NCBI RefSeq assembly: GCF_023716925.1
Contig: NZ_JAMQQG010000214.1
Span: forward strand, 1 to 60,326
Direction of reading: 5' to 3'
Length of the DNA stretch: 60,326 bases
Source of the DNA: Frankia sp. R82
GTDB taxonomy: Bacteria; Actinomycetota; Actinomycetes; Frankiales; Frankiaceae
Shown: positions 34,682 through 42,624 of the stretch, piece after piece
Layout of the letters: every line of letters begins with the position of its first letter
Numbering within the stretch: position 1 is the first letter of the stretch
The notes under the pieces: model-generated
Told to the model about the DNA's origin: nothing
The model's input: only the letters and a program-made list of their open reading frames with translations
The model's database searches: none
Program-made: the position numbers and the translations under genes

Positions 34682-35257
34682 GTGGGACTTCACCTGAGCC
34701 AGATCGACGAGGCGGACGAGCTGCTGACGAACGATCCGTTGGCGCTGCTGATCGGGATGGTGCTGGACCAGCAGATCCCGTTGGAGCGGGCGTTCGCCGC
34801 TCCCCGTGAGCTGGCCCGGCGTCTTGGGCAGGCGTTGGATGCGGAGGAGTTGGCGAAGTACGACCCCGATGCGCTGGGTGCGATCTTCTCGCAGGTGCCG
34901 GCGCTGCACCGGTTCCCGGGGTCGATGGCCAGGCGGGTGCAGGCGATGTGTCAGCTCGTCGTGGACGCCTACGACGGCGACGCGGCCCGGGTGTGGACGA
35001 CCGCGGTCGACGGCAAGGAGCTGCTGGGGCGGGTGGCGGCGTTGCCGGGGTTCGGCCAGCAGAAGGCCAAGATTTTTGTGGCGCTCTTGGGCAAGCAGCT
35101 GGGCGTGACCCCGCCGGGGTGGCGGGAGGCGTGCGCGCCGTTCGGGGACGCGGGCACGTTCCGTTCCATCGCGGACATCACCGACGTCTCCACCCGTGAC
35201 CGGGTCCGGGAGTACAAGAAGGCGATGAAGGCCGCCGCCAAGGCAGGATCCGCCTGA
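34682..35257 (+). CDS. HhH-GPD base-excision-repair-like protein (TIGR03252 type)
   Basis: The 191-residue protein is the only complete copy of the gene whose 5' end is scattered through the window. It begins MGLHLSQIDEADELL, has the helix-hairpin-helix LPGFGQQKAKIFVALLG (about residues 121-137) and a basic C-terminal helix (VREYKKAMKAAAKAG). The family resembles DNA glycosylases of base excision repair, but Gln replaces the lyase Lys, and by eye I find no Asp where endonuclease III has its catalytic Asp (the local sequence is TPPGW). Activity is therefore uncertain. GTG start, probably leaderless. Confidence 0.9.
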   Translation: MGLHLSQIDEADELLTNDPLALLIGMVLDQQIPLERAFAAPRELARRLGQALDAEELAKYDPDALGAIFSQVPALHRFPGSMARRVQAMCQLVVDAYDGDAARVWTTAVDGKELLGRVAALPGFGQQKAKIFVALLGKQLGVTPPGWREACAPFGDAGTFRSIADITDVSTRDRVREYKKAMKAAAKAGSA

Positions 35258-35305
35258 CGCCGCGACAGCCGGCGGGGTCTGAGGCCGTCGACCGGCCGAG
35301 CCTGA

Positions 35306-36118
35306 TCACGAAGGCTTACGGGCCAGGTCATAGGCGAAACTGATGGTCTCGACGAAGGTGTTGTCGGGGCTGTGGGACCGAAGGCTGGCCTCGAGGTCGG
35401 CGTCGAAGGCCGCGGCCTGGTCGCCGAGCACCGTGGCGGGCAGGAATGAGGTTGACCGGAGGTAGCCAGCCAGGTCCGGCAGCGTCCATTGATGCTCGAG
35501 GCTGAACGTCGAGCGTCCGCGTGTCTCGAAGCCGGCTTCGGACAGGATGTGGAGATCGGGCCGGCGCTGGCGTGTCCGGTTCCAGCCTGAGGGGACGCGC
35601 TCGGCGGCCCCAAGCGCCGCCGTCCATCTCTCCACCGTGGCTGAAAGCGCCCGTTGCCAGCTCGCCTCGCCCGCCCAGGGCGAGGATGACCAGCACAGTG
35701 CCACGTGTCCGCCCGGTCTGAGCCAGCCGAGGAGGCGGCCAGCGACCAGATCCCGATCGAGTCGGTGGAATGCGTTGCCGATGACCGCCAGCTCAACGGA
35801 CCCCGTCTCGGCGTGCAGTGTCTCGGCGCTCGACACGATCGGCCGGACCTCGACCGCGTTCGCGGCAGCCACCGCGGAGCGGACGGCCTTTATCATGTCC
35901 GCTTCCTGGTCGACGGCCCATACGTCGCGAAACCACCGGCGCAACGGGAACGTGAGCTGGCCCGTCCCGCACGCCAGATCCAGCAGCCTGCCGCATCCGG
36001 ATGGCCCGGTGCGCCGGACGAGATCGTCGATCAGTGTCGCGGGGTAGGGAATCCGGTACTGGTCGTAGAAGCTGGCGCTTCCCCGGTACAGATCCGGCGC
36101 GAATCGCGGGTCGCTCAC
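35306..36118 (-). CDS. Class I SAM-dependent methyltransferase
   Basis: The 270-residue protein has motif I LLDLACGTGQLTFPL (about 45-59), acidic motif II AVDQEADM, and NAFHRLDRDLVAGRLLGWLRPGGHVAL. It resembles UbiE/Trm9-like methyltransferases of unknown substrate. Not linked to a regulator. Confidence 0.87.
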   Translation of the reverse strand: MSDPRFAPDLYRGSASFYDQYRIPYPATLIDDLVRRTGPSGCGRLLDLACGTGQLTFPLRRWFRDVWAVDQEADMIKAVRSAVAAANAVEVRPIVSSAETLHAETGSVELAVIGNAFHRLDRDLVAGRLLGWLRPGGHVALCWSSSPWAGEASWQRALSATVERWTAALGAAERVPSGWNRTRQRRPDLHILSEAGFETRGRSTFSLEHQWTLPDLAGYLRSTSFLPATVLGDQAAAFDADLEASLRSHSPDNTFVETISFAYDLARKPS

Positions 36119-36239
36119 CGTGTGCGTCCCTCCCGGGCGCCGGGTGCGCCCAGCCTTCGTCCTACTCGCCGCTCGTCGGTCAGGTGGGCCGCGCCGCCCG
36201 TTCTCTCAGCGGAGAGCGTTACGGTTGGATGAGATCGAA

Positions 36240-36316
36240 GGTTGCTGACTTGCTTGTATATTCGGCGTCGCATACGGAAAAAAGACTTTTTCTAGATTGT
36301 CACTATTGTAATGAGA
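36240..36316. other. Low-GC patch
   Basis: About 75 bases with many A/T runs, including a GAAAAA...TTTTTC inverted repeat, in otherwise about 70% GC DNA. It borders the truncated PIN gene and may mark foreign or non-coding sequence. Confidence 0.4.
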
Positions 36317-36591
36317 TCTTCGAGGCCGGCCAGGCCAGCGGCGCTGCGGGTATAAACGCTGGCTCCGTGCGCGTGCGCCGTTGCCGCGATCAGCAGGTCC
36401 ATCGTCCGTGCTCGTGGCCGGCGGCCGATGTCGACGACTCGGGCGGCCAGTCGTCCACAGGCGAAGACGCCCAGGCGCGCCCCGTAGTGGCGTTCCAGGT
36501 CGACCAGCGGTGCGTCGTCGGCGATGCCTGCGGGGCGGGCATCGCCGAACGCCGTGTCGAGGTCACCGTCGTCTCTCGGCCCGCGTCCCAT
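36292..36591 (-). pseudogene. PIN-domain (VapC-like) toxin, 5'-truncated
   Basis: The readable part, YGARLGVFACGRLAARVVDI followed by RARTMDLLIAATAHAHGASVYTRSAAGLAGLEDLITIV, is the C-terminal half of a PIN toxin with its late acidic residue (TMDLLIAATA). The N-terminal half with the first catalytic Asp is missing; upstream residues are unrelated. It lies next to a HicBA pair. Confidence 0.6.
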
Positions 36592-36670
36592 GGATCACGT
36601 GATCTGTCGGCGGCCCGGGTGCGCGCGTCGCCGGTACGAACTCGGGCGATGCGCGTTCGGCAGTACTGGA

Positions 36671-36901
36671 ATGATCTCTATGGAGCGAGCTGTCCGGCTG
36701 ACTGCGGTCGTCACGCACGAAGGCGACTGGTACGTGGCTCGCGCCCTCGAAGTCGAGGTGGCCAGCCAGGGACGAAGCGTCGAGGAGTCGCTGACGAACC
36801 TGCGTGAGGCGCTGGAACTCTACTTCGAGGATGAGCCGGTTCCGGCGGTCTCGGATGACGGGCCGATCGTCGCGTCCGTCGATGTCCGCCTGTCAGCGTG
36901 A
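36671..36901 (+). CDS. hicB: HicB family antitoxin
   Basis: The 76-residue HicB partial-RNase-H fold protein has RLTAVVTHEGDWYVARALEVEVASQG, then RSVEESLTNLREALELYFEDE. It would neutralise the overlapping HicA toxin. ATG 36671 or 36680 are both possible. No DNA-binding domain is appended. Confidence 0.87.
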   Translation: MISMERAVRLTAVVTHEGDWYVARALEVEVASQGRSVEESLTNLREALELYFEDEPVPAVSDDGPIVASVDVRLSA

Positions 36902-37125
36902 CACCCGCGCTGCCTCGAGTCTCCGGTGTGGATGTCGTCCGCGCGTTACGTCGCGCCGGTTTTGACGAGGTGAGGACCAGAGGTTCGCACTGCAAGCTCC
37001 GGCACAGGGCTGAGGCTCGTACCGTGATCGTGCCGCTTCACCGCGACCTGGCCACCGGCACTCTCGCCTCGATCCTTCGCCCGGCCGGCATGGACGCCGA
37101 GGAACTGCGAACTCTGCTTGCGTGA
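36898..37125 (+). CDS. hicA: HicA family toxin
   Basis: The 75-residue mRNA interferase of the double-stranded-RNA-binding-like fold has the catalytic GSH (TRGSHCKLRH, about residue 29) and IVPLHRDLATGTLASILR. Its GTG start overlaps the hicB stop (GTGA), so the pair is translationally coupled, in the antitoxin-first order. Confidence 0.88.
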   Translation: MTPALPRVSGVDVVRALRRAGFDEVRTRGSHCKLRHRAEARTVIVPLHRDLATGTLASILRPAGMDAEELRTLLA

Positions 37126-37270
37126 GTCCCGCGCGCGGCGCGGCGAGCACCCCGGCCGAGTGCGTCGCCTGCGCGCGGACCTTTCCCCAGGTTCCGCGGT
37201 GAGGACCACGGGCCGTTGTCCGCCGCCGTCGTGCCTTCCCGCGTGTCGCACAGTCCAGGACGAGCTGGGA

Positions 37271-37720
37271 TCAGGCCTTGCCTGTCGCGGGGCCGGTGGC
37301 CCGGGTGGCCGAGCCGACGGCCGCGACCAGGGCGTCACCGCTGTAGGCGATGCCGCCGATGCCCCAGCCGCCGTCGGGGGCGTTCAGAATATTGACCCAG
37401 GTGTCCGCCCGGTCGTGGTCGTCCACCGTGAGCGCGTCGACGATGTCGGTCGCCGCGGTGATGAACGCCGCGCGGCTGGCCGGCTCCGGTAGACCGATGT
37501 TCGGCAGCTTGAGCTCGACCATGACGACACGCCGGTTGGTTCCCCCCGCGTAGATGTGGCCTGGGTCCAGGATCTGCACGGTGCCGCCGACGAGGGCGGT
37601 CAGGAACTCGTTGCCGGCGGCGCCGCTCGCCTCGACCAGGGCAGTGGTCAGTCGAGGCAGGATCTCCCGCTGGCCGATGTCGGTGAGCTCGCCGTGAGGC
37701 GCGGTGACGGTGATGGGCAC
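37271..37720 (-). CDS. Tautomerase family protein
   Basis: The 149-residue protein starts MPITV, so Pro would become the N-terminal catalytic base after Met removal, as in 4-oxalocrotonate tautomerases. At about twice the 4-OT length it looks like a fused or MIF-like member. The C-terminus (GGWGIGGIAYSGDAL) is conserved in related actinobacterial proteins. Divergent from a TetR gene. Confidence 0.8.
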   Translation of the reverse strand: MPITVTAPHGELTDIGQREILPRLTTALVEASGAAGNEFLTALVGGTVQILDPGHIYAGGTNRRVVMVELKLPNIGLPEPASRAAFITAATDIVDALTVDDHDRADTWVNILNAPDGGWGIGGIAYSGDALVAAVGSATRATGPATGKA

Positions 37721-37811
37721 GGGGTGGCCTCCAAGATCGCGCTAGGACGTGCGTACTATAACGACCCTGGCATAGGATGGCCGTACTAGTCAAGCCGAGA
37801 GGAGCTGCCTC

Positions 37812-38393
37812 GTGGCCGACACGCGTGGCCGGATGGTCGCTGCCGCCGTGGACGCGCTGCAGCGTCAGGGCGTCGCAGGCATGTCGTTCACCGATGTTCT
37901 CCGGGACAGCGGTGCCGCCCGCGGCGCGATCTACCATCATTTCCCGGGCGGTAAGGCACAGCTCGTCGCCGAGGCGGCGGAGCGTAACGGTGCGGACGTG
38001 TGCGCGGCCCTGGCTGCCCTGCCGGCCGGCGACCCGGTGGTCGTGGTCACGGCGTTCCTGGCAGCCGTCCGGCCGGTGCTCGCCACCTCCATGACCGGCG
38101 GCGGCTGTGCCATAGCCGCGATCACCGTCGGCGCCGGGGGACGTGATCTCGGCACGGTCGACCTCAGACAGATCGCCGCCGACATCTTCGCGTCGTGGAG
38201 CCAGGCCCTGGCCGACCTGCTGGAGTCCGCCGGCCTACCGCGAGCCGAGGCCGCGGATCTGGCCACCACGTTGATCACACTGCTCGAGGGTGCGCACATC
38301 ATGTGCCGTGCCGCCGGGAACCTCGATCCTTTCGAGCGGGTCGCACGTACCGCTGTGGCGCTTGTCCGCGGCAGGCACAGCGCCGGTGCATGA
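37812..38393 (+). CDS. TetR family transcriptional regulator
   Basis: The 193-residue LmrA/YxaF-like TetR protein has GMSFTDVLRDSGAARGAIYHHFPGGK as its HTH (about residues 20-45). GTG 37812 follows GAGAGGAG. Likely regulates the divergent tautomerase. The intergenic region has CGTACTA half sites at about 37749 and 37781. Confidence 0.88.
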   Translation: MADTRGRMVAAAVDALQRQGVAGMSFTDVLRDSGAARGAIYHHFPGGKAQLVAEAAERNGADVCAALAALPAGDPVVVVTAFLAAVRPVLATSMTGGGCAIAAITVGAGGRDLGTVDLRQIAADIFASWSQALADLLESAGLPRAEAADLATTLITLLEGAHIMCRAAGNLDPFERVARTAVALVRGRHSAGA

Positions 38394-38500
38394 GCGGCGG
38401 GCTCGCTGAGCCCACGCCACCTTCATCGAGCAGGGCCCGCCAGAAACCCGGCGTCAGCCAGGAACTGGAGCCTGTCGGACGATACGGGGACCGCGACATC

Positions 38501-39382
38501 TCAGAGCGTCCGATGGGCCGCCGCGTTGACATCGGTCGAGCGGCTGACGGCTTCCCAGGAGTCGAGGTCGGCCCGGCGCCGGTCCTGGGCGACCCGAATC
38601 GACTCGACTGCGTCTGCGCCCAGGGCAAGGTGCAGCGGCGCGGCCGGCGCTGCGAGGGCGGCGACGATCGCGTCGGCTGCCTTGCGCGGGTCGCCGGGCT
38701 GGCTGCCGTCCATCGAGTCGACGCCGGCGCGGGTCGGGCCGACGGTTGACTCGTAGGCGTCGATGCGGCGGGAGTGGTGCATCCCGCGCCCGCCGAACGC
38801 GGTCCGGAACGCCCCCGGCTCGACGATCAGTACCCGGATGCCCAGCGGTTCCACCTCGGCCGCCAGCGACTCGGACAGCGCCTCAAGGGCGAACTTGGCC
38901 GAGCAGTACGCCCCGAACCCGGGCATCGTCACCTGGCCGCCCATCGAGCTGATCTGGACGACCACGCCGCTGCCCCGCGCCCGCATCCCGGGCAGGACGG
39001 CCTGGGTCAGGGCGACCGGGCCGAAGTACATCGTCTCCATGAGCGTCCGCAGGTCGGACAGGTCGATCTCCTCGACCGCGCCGACGGAGCCGTACCCGGC
39101 ATTGTTGACGAGCACGTCGACCCGGCCGAACCGGGCGGTCGCAGCGTCGAGCGCCGCCTGGATCTGGGCCGGGTCGGTCACGTCGAGCGGCAGGGCCAGG
39201 ACCCGGCCGTCGGCCGCGGCGACCAGGTCGTCGAGGGTCCGGGGGCGGCGGGCGGTCGCCACGACGACGTCGCCGTGGCGTAGCGCGGCCTGCGCGATCT
39301 CACGCCCGAAGCCGGTCGACGCGCCGGTGATGAACCACACGCGCCCGGCCGGACCCGCCCCGTGGATGTCGGAAGTCGTCAT
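38501..39382 (-). CDS. Short-chain dehydrogenase/reductase
   Basis: The 293-residue SDR has TGASTGFG (residues 18-25), DVTD, NNAG (about 96), catalytic Ser in VVQISSMGG and YCSAK (about 159-163). It resembles retinol/steroid-type SDRs with an extended C-terminus. ATG 39382 gives the usual length; the longer frame has a Pro/Arg-rich extension. Divergent from a LysR gene. Confidence 0.9.
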   Translation of the reverse strand: MTTSDIHGAGPAGRVWFITGASTGFGREIAQAALRHGDVVVATARRPRTLDDLVAAADGRVLALPLDVTDPAQIQAALDAATARFGRVDVLVNNAGYGSVGAVEEIDLSDLRTLMETMYFGPVALTQAVLPGMRARGSGVVVQISSMGGQVTMPGFGAYCSAKFALEALSESLAAEVEPLGIRVLIVEPGAFRTAFGGRGMHHSRRIDAYESTVGPTRAGVDSMDGSQPGDPRKAADAIVAALAAPAAPLHLALGADAVESIRVAQDRRRADLDSWEAVSRSTDVNAAAHRTL

Positions 39383-39435
39383 GGTCTTGACCGTAGGAGC
39401 GGGCGGCGCTGCAGAAAAACAGGTGTTACCTCGGG

Positions 39436-39460
39436 CGGCCACAGGCCCGGACTGTGGCCG
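39436..39460. promoter_or_regulatory. LysR binding-site palindrome
   Basis: CGGCCACAG, 7 bases, CTGTGGCCG: perfect 9-bp arms between SDR and LysR, immediately upstream of the LysR -10 box. Confidence 0.65.
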
Positions 39461-39474
39461 CTTAGGCTGGAGCG

Positions 39475-40395
39475 GTGACGTGGGAGCCGGTGACGCCCGA
39501 ACTTCGCCAGCTGCGCTACTTCGTGGCCGCCGCCGAAGAGGGCAGCCTGACCCGGGCGGCGGCTCGGCTGCACCTCGCCCAGCAGTCACTGTCGCAGCAG
39601 ATCCGCGCCCTGGAACGTCAGATCGGGGCCGCGTTGCTGGTCCGGAGCAGCCAGGGAGTGACGCCCACCGCGGCCGGGACCGCGCTGCTGCGGGAGAGCC
39701 GAGTTCTGCTGACGCAGGCCGAGCGGGCGATCGAGGCCGCCCGGCTCGCGGCGCGCAGCGACCGGTCGCCGCTTCGGGTCGGGTTCCTGGTCACGGTGGC
39801 GAACTACCTGATGCCCCCGGTGGTGCGGACCGTGCGCGAGCGCCACCCGCACATCGCCGTGCGTGCCGAGGACCTGCCGATCGCCGCGTTGGTCGCGGGC
39901 GTCCGGGAGGGCCGGCTCGACGCCGCCCTCACCCGGCCCCCGCTGGTCGACGACCTCGAGAGCGAGGTCGTGCTGCGCGAGCCGGTCGCCGCCGTCCTGC
40001 CCGTGGGCCATCGGCTGGCCGGCCGCGACGAGGTGCGGATGGCCGACCTGGCCGACGAGCCGTGGGTGCTCACGCCGAGCAGTTCCTGGCCGCCGTGGCA
40101 CCGCATGTACGAGAACGATTTCCGCCGGGCCGGCTTCTCCCCCCGGATCGTCGAGCGTGGGACGAGCCCGCAGGGCCTGTTGGCGCTGGTCGCGGCGGGC
40201 GTGGGTGTGACCCGTCTGCCCTGCTCGTCTCGTTCCCTGCGCGACAGCGGGGTCGTCTTCGTCCCGCTCGCCGGCGAGGAGACCGAGGTCGTCCTCGTCC
40301 GGCGCGCCGGCGCGCCGCCCCCACCGGCCTTCGACGCCCTGCGCCAGGTGGTCCACGACGTCGCCCGCACGACCGACCTGGCCGCCACCGGCTGA
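39475..40395 (+). CDS. LysR family transcriptional regulator
   Basis: The 306-residue protein has an N-terminal winged HTH (LRQLRYFVAAAEEGSLTRAAARLHLAQQSLSQQIRALER, residues 10-48) and a periplasmic-binding-protein-like effector domain (about 95-300). TAGGCT 6 bases before GTG 39475 suggests leaderless translation. Likely controls the divergent SDR. Confidence 0.9.
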   Translation: MTWEPVTPELRQLRYFVAAAEEGSLTRAAARLHLAQQSLSQQIRALERQIGAALLVRSSQGVTPTAAGTALLRESRVLLTQAERAIEAARLAARSDRSPLRVGFLVTVANYLMPPVVRTVRERHPHIAVRAEDLPIAALVAGVREGRLDAALTRPPLVDDLESEVVLREPVAAVLPVGHRLAGRDEVRMADLADEPWVLTPSSSWPPWHRMYENDFRRAGFSPRIVERGTSPQGLLALVAAGVGVTRLPCSSRSLRDSGVVFVPLAGEETEVVLVRRAGAPPPPAFDALRQVVHDVARTTDLAATG

Positions 40396-40614
40396 GCGCC
40401 GACGTTCCGGTGGCACGCCCCATCGCCATCCGGGTGAAGACGTGGCGGACGTTTCGGCCTCCCGGATCGGAACGCGGAGAGCACTCACCCAGACGCGGCG
40501 GGCCCCATCTGGGAGAACCGTGTCCTCGCCCTCGCGCGTCGGTGGCCGGAGTGATACGCGCAATCCCTCGTGGGAGGGACGCCGTGTGGTGGGCGGTCCG
40601 GGAGACTAGGCGAA

Positions 40615-41835
40615 ATGCCGATGTCACCGCCACGTGGGTTGATCCGATCGGGCTGGATGTCGTCACCCGGCGGGCTTCTCGCATGGTGGGACCGGACGGG
40701 GCCGCGCGACTGGTGGGACCGGATCGGGCGGTCGCGGTCCCGGGAGATGGACGTCGCGGTCACCCTCGTGGTGACGGCCGCGACCGTCGTTCCCACCGTT
40801 GCCCCCCACCCGCGAGCCTGGTGGATCGTCGGGCTGGCGGTCCTCGCGTCGGTTCCGGTCCGGTGGCGGCGACGTGCCCCCATACGGACGGCGCTGGTCG
40901 CCGGACTGGCCATGACGCTGCTGGTGCTGTGGGAGAAGCCGCTGCTTCCGTTCGGGCCGCTGGTCTGCGTCTACACCATCGCCGCGGTAAGCCCGCCCCT
41001 GGTGCGCATGGCCGCCGTGCCGGTCATCGGGTCGACGGTGTTCGTCTCGCTCGCGCTGCCGCACGAGGACGCCGATGTCTATCGCGGCGTCGGTACCGCG
41101 TTCATCGCCGCCTATGCGCTGGGCACCAGCGCCCGGGCGCGTCGAGCGCACGCGGCGGAACTGGCCGAACGCGCTCGCAGACTGGCGGAGGAGCACGCCG
41201 CCGCGGCGGCGGGTGAGCGGGTCCGCATCGCCCGGGACATGCACGACATCGTCGCGCACGCGGTTGGACTGATGATTGTGCAGGCCGAGGCCGGCCCCCT
41301 GGTGGTGCGGTCGCACCCGGATCGCGCGGAGGCCGCGTTCGACGCGGTGGCGGACACCGGCCGAGGCGCTCTGGCGCAGCTCCGCGGCCTGCTCGGTGCG
41401 TTGCGCGTCACCGGAGACGACGGCGGGACCCATGCCGTCGAACCACTACCGGGTCTCGACAGCATGCCCATGCTCGTCGAACGGGCTGGACAGACGGGCC
41501 TCGAGATCAGTTTGGCGGCCGAGGGCCGCCGCCCCGAACGGCCCGTCCCGGCCCATGTCGGCGTGGCGGCCTACCGGATCACCCAGGAGGCCCTGACCAA
41601 CGTGCTTCGGCACGCGGACGCCCGCCACGCGCACGTGTGGCTACGTTGGACCGAGACCACCCTCACGGTCGAGGTGACCGACGACGGCCGTGGCCCGGGC
41701 GACCCGGTCGGCGGGTATGGCCTGGCGGGGATGCGTGAGCGGGCGGCGGTCTGTGGTGGATCGCTGCGCGCGGGTCCGCCGGAGAACCCGCGGGAAAGGG
41801 GATTCGTCGTGACAGCCACACTCCCGCTGGGATAG
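40615..41835 (+). CDS. Two-component sensor histidine kinase (HisKA_3)
   Basis: The 406-residue protein has membrane helices (about residues 45-165), a coiled linker rich in Ala/Glu/Arg (AAELAERARRLAEEHAAAAA), HisKA_3 motif RDMHDIVAHAVG (about 215) and HATPase (YRITQEALTNVLRHADA, GYGLAGMRERAAVCGG). ATG 40615 is chosen within a longer frame; the preceding codons look non-coding. Followed 21 bp later by its response regulator. Confidence 0.9.
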   Translation: MPMSPPRGLIRSGWMSSPGGLLAWWDRTGPRDWWDRIGRSRSREMDVAVTLVVTAATVVPTVAPHPRAWWIVGLAVLASVPVRWRRRAPIRTALVAGLAMTLLVLWEKPLLPFGPLVCVYTIAAVSPPLVRMAAVPVIGSTVFVSLALPHEDADVYRGVGTAFIAAYALGTSARARRAHAAELAERARRLAEEHAAAAAGERVRIARDMHDIVAHAVGLMIVQAEAGPLVVRSHPDRAEAAFDAVADTGRGALAQLRGLLGALRVTGDDGGTHAVEPLPGLDSMPMLVERAGQTGLEISLAAEGRRPERPVPAHVGVAAYRITQEALTNVLRHADARHAHVWLRWTETTLTVEVTDDGRGPGDPVGGYGLAGMRERAAVCGGSLRAGPPENPRERGFVVTATLPLG

Positions 41836-41856
41836 AGAGCCGCTTGGATAGGAGTT

Positions 41857-42519
41857 GTGCTGCGAGTCCTGATAGCCGACGACCAAGACCTCATCCGCGC
41901 CGGCTTCGCCATGATCCTCGACGCCCAGCCTGACATCACCGCCGTAGGGGAGGCCCCCGACGGGGCCACCGCCGTGTTCCGTGCGGCCGAACTGCGGCCG
42001 GACGTCGTCCTGATGGACATCCGGATGCCGGTCCTGAGCGGCATCGAGGCCACCCGCCAGATCTGCGCGGCCTCGTCCGCGAAGGTGCTCGTGTTGACGA
42101 TGTTCGACGTGGACGAGTACGTCTACGACGCGCTCCGCGCGGGCGCCTCCGGTTTCCTGCTCAAGGACATCCGCCGGGACGAGCTGGTGCAGGCCGTGCG
42201 TGTGGTGGCCGCCGGTGATTCCCTGCTCGCCCCGTCGGTAACCCGACGTCTGGTGGAGAGTCTGATCAGGCGCCCCAGCCACGGAGTCGTGCCGCGCCTG
42301 GCCGTCCGGCTGAAGGAGCTGACCGACCGGGAGGCCGAGACCCTACGGCTGGTCGCGAGCGGGATGTCCAACGCCGAGATCGCTGCGGAACTGGTCGTCA
42401 GCGAGCACACGGTGAAGACACACGTCAGCAGGTTCCTCACGAAACTCGGACTGCGCGACCGGGTGCAGGCGGTGGTGTTCGCGTACGAGTCGGGGTTCGT
42501 CGTCCCCGGGGACGGGTGA
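41857..42519 (+). CDS. NarL/FixJ family response regulator
   Basis: The 220-residue protein has receiver Asp in VLMDIRMPVLSG, Lys in GFLLKDIRR and LuxR HTH (LTDREAETLRLVASGMSNAEIAAEL, HTVKTHVSRFLTKLGL). ATAGGAG precedes GTG 41857. Pairs with the upstream kinase and may control the following hydrolase gene (inference from position only). Confidence 0.92.
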   Translation: MLRVLIADDQDLIRAGFAMILDAQPDITAVGEAPDGATAVFRAAELRPDVVLMDIRMPVLSGIEATRQICAASSAKVLVLTMFDVDEYVYDALRAGASGFLLKDIRRDELVQAVRVVAAGDSLLAPSVTRRLVESLIRRPSHGVVPRLAVRLKELTDREAETLRLVASGMSNAEIAAELVVSEHTVKTHVSRFLTKLGLRDRVQAVVFAYESGFVVPGDG

Positions 42520-42624
42520 CGAGTAGTCCGCACGCATGACCCGCTGGACCGCTCGCACCGGCGATGCGGCGGCGCCCGCGGACACGAAGCATCAAAGGCG
42601 GCTCCAGCGAAAGGACCTGCCGCC

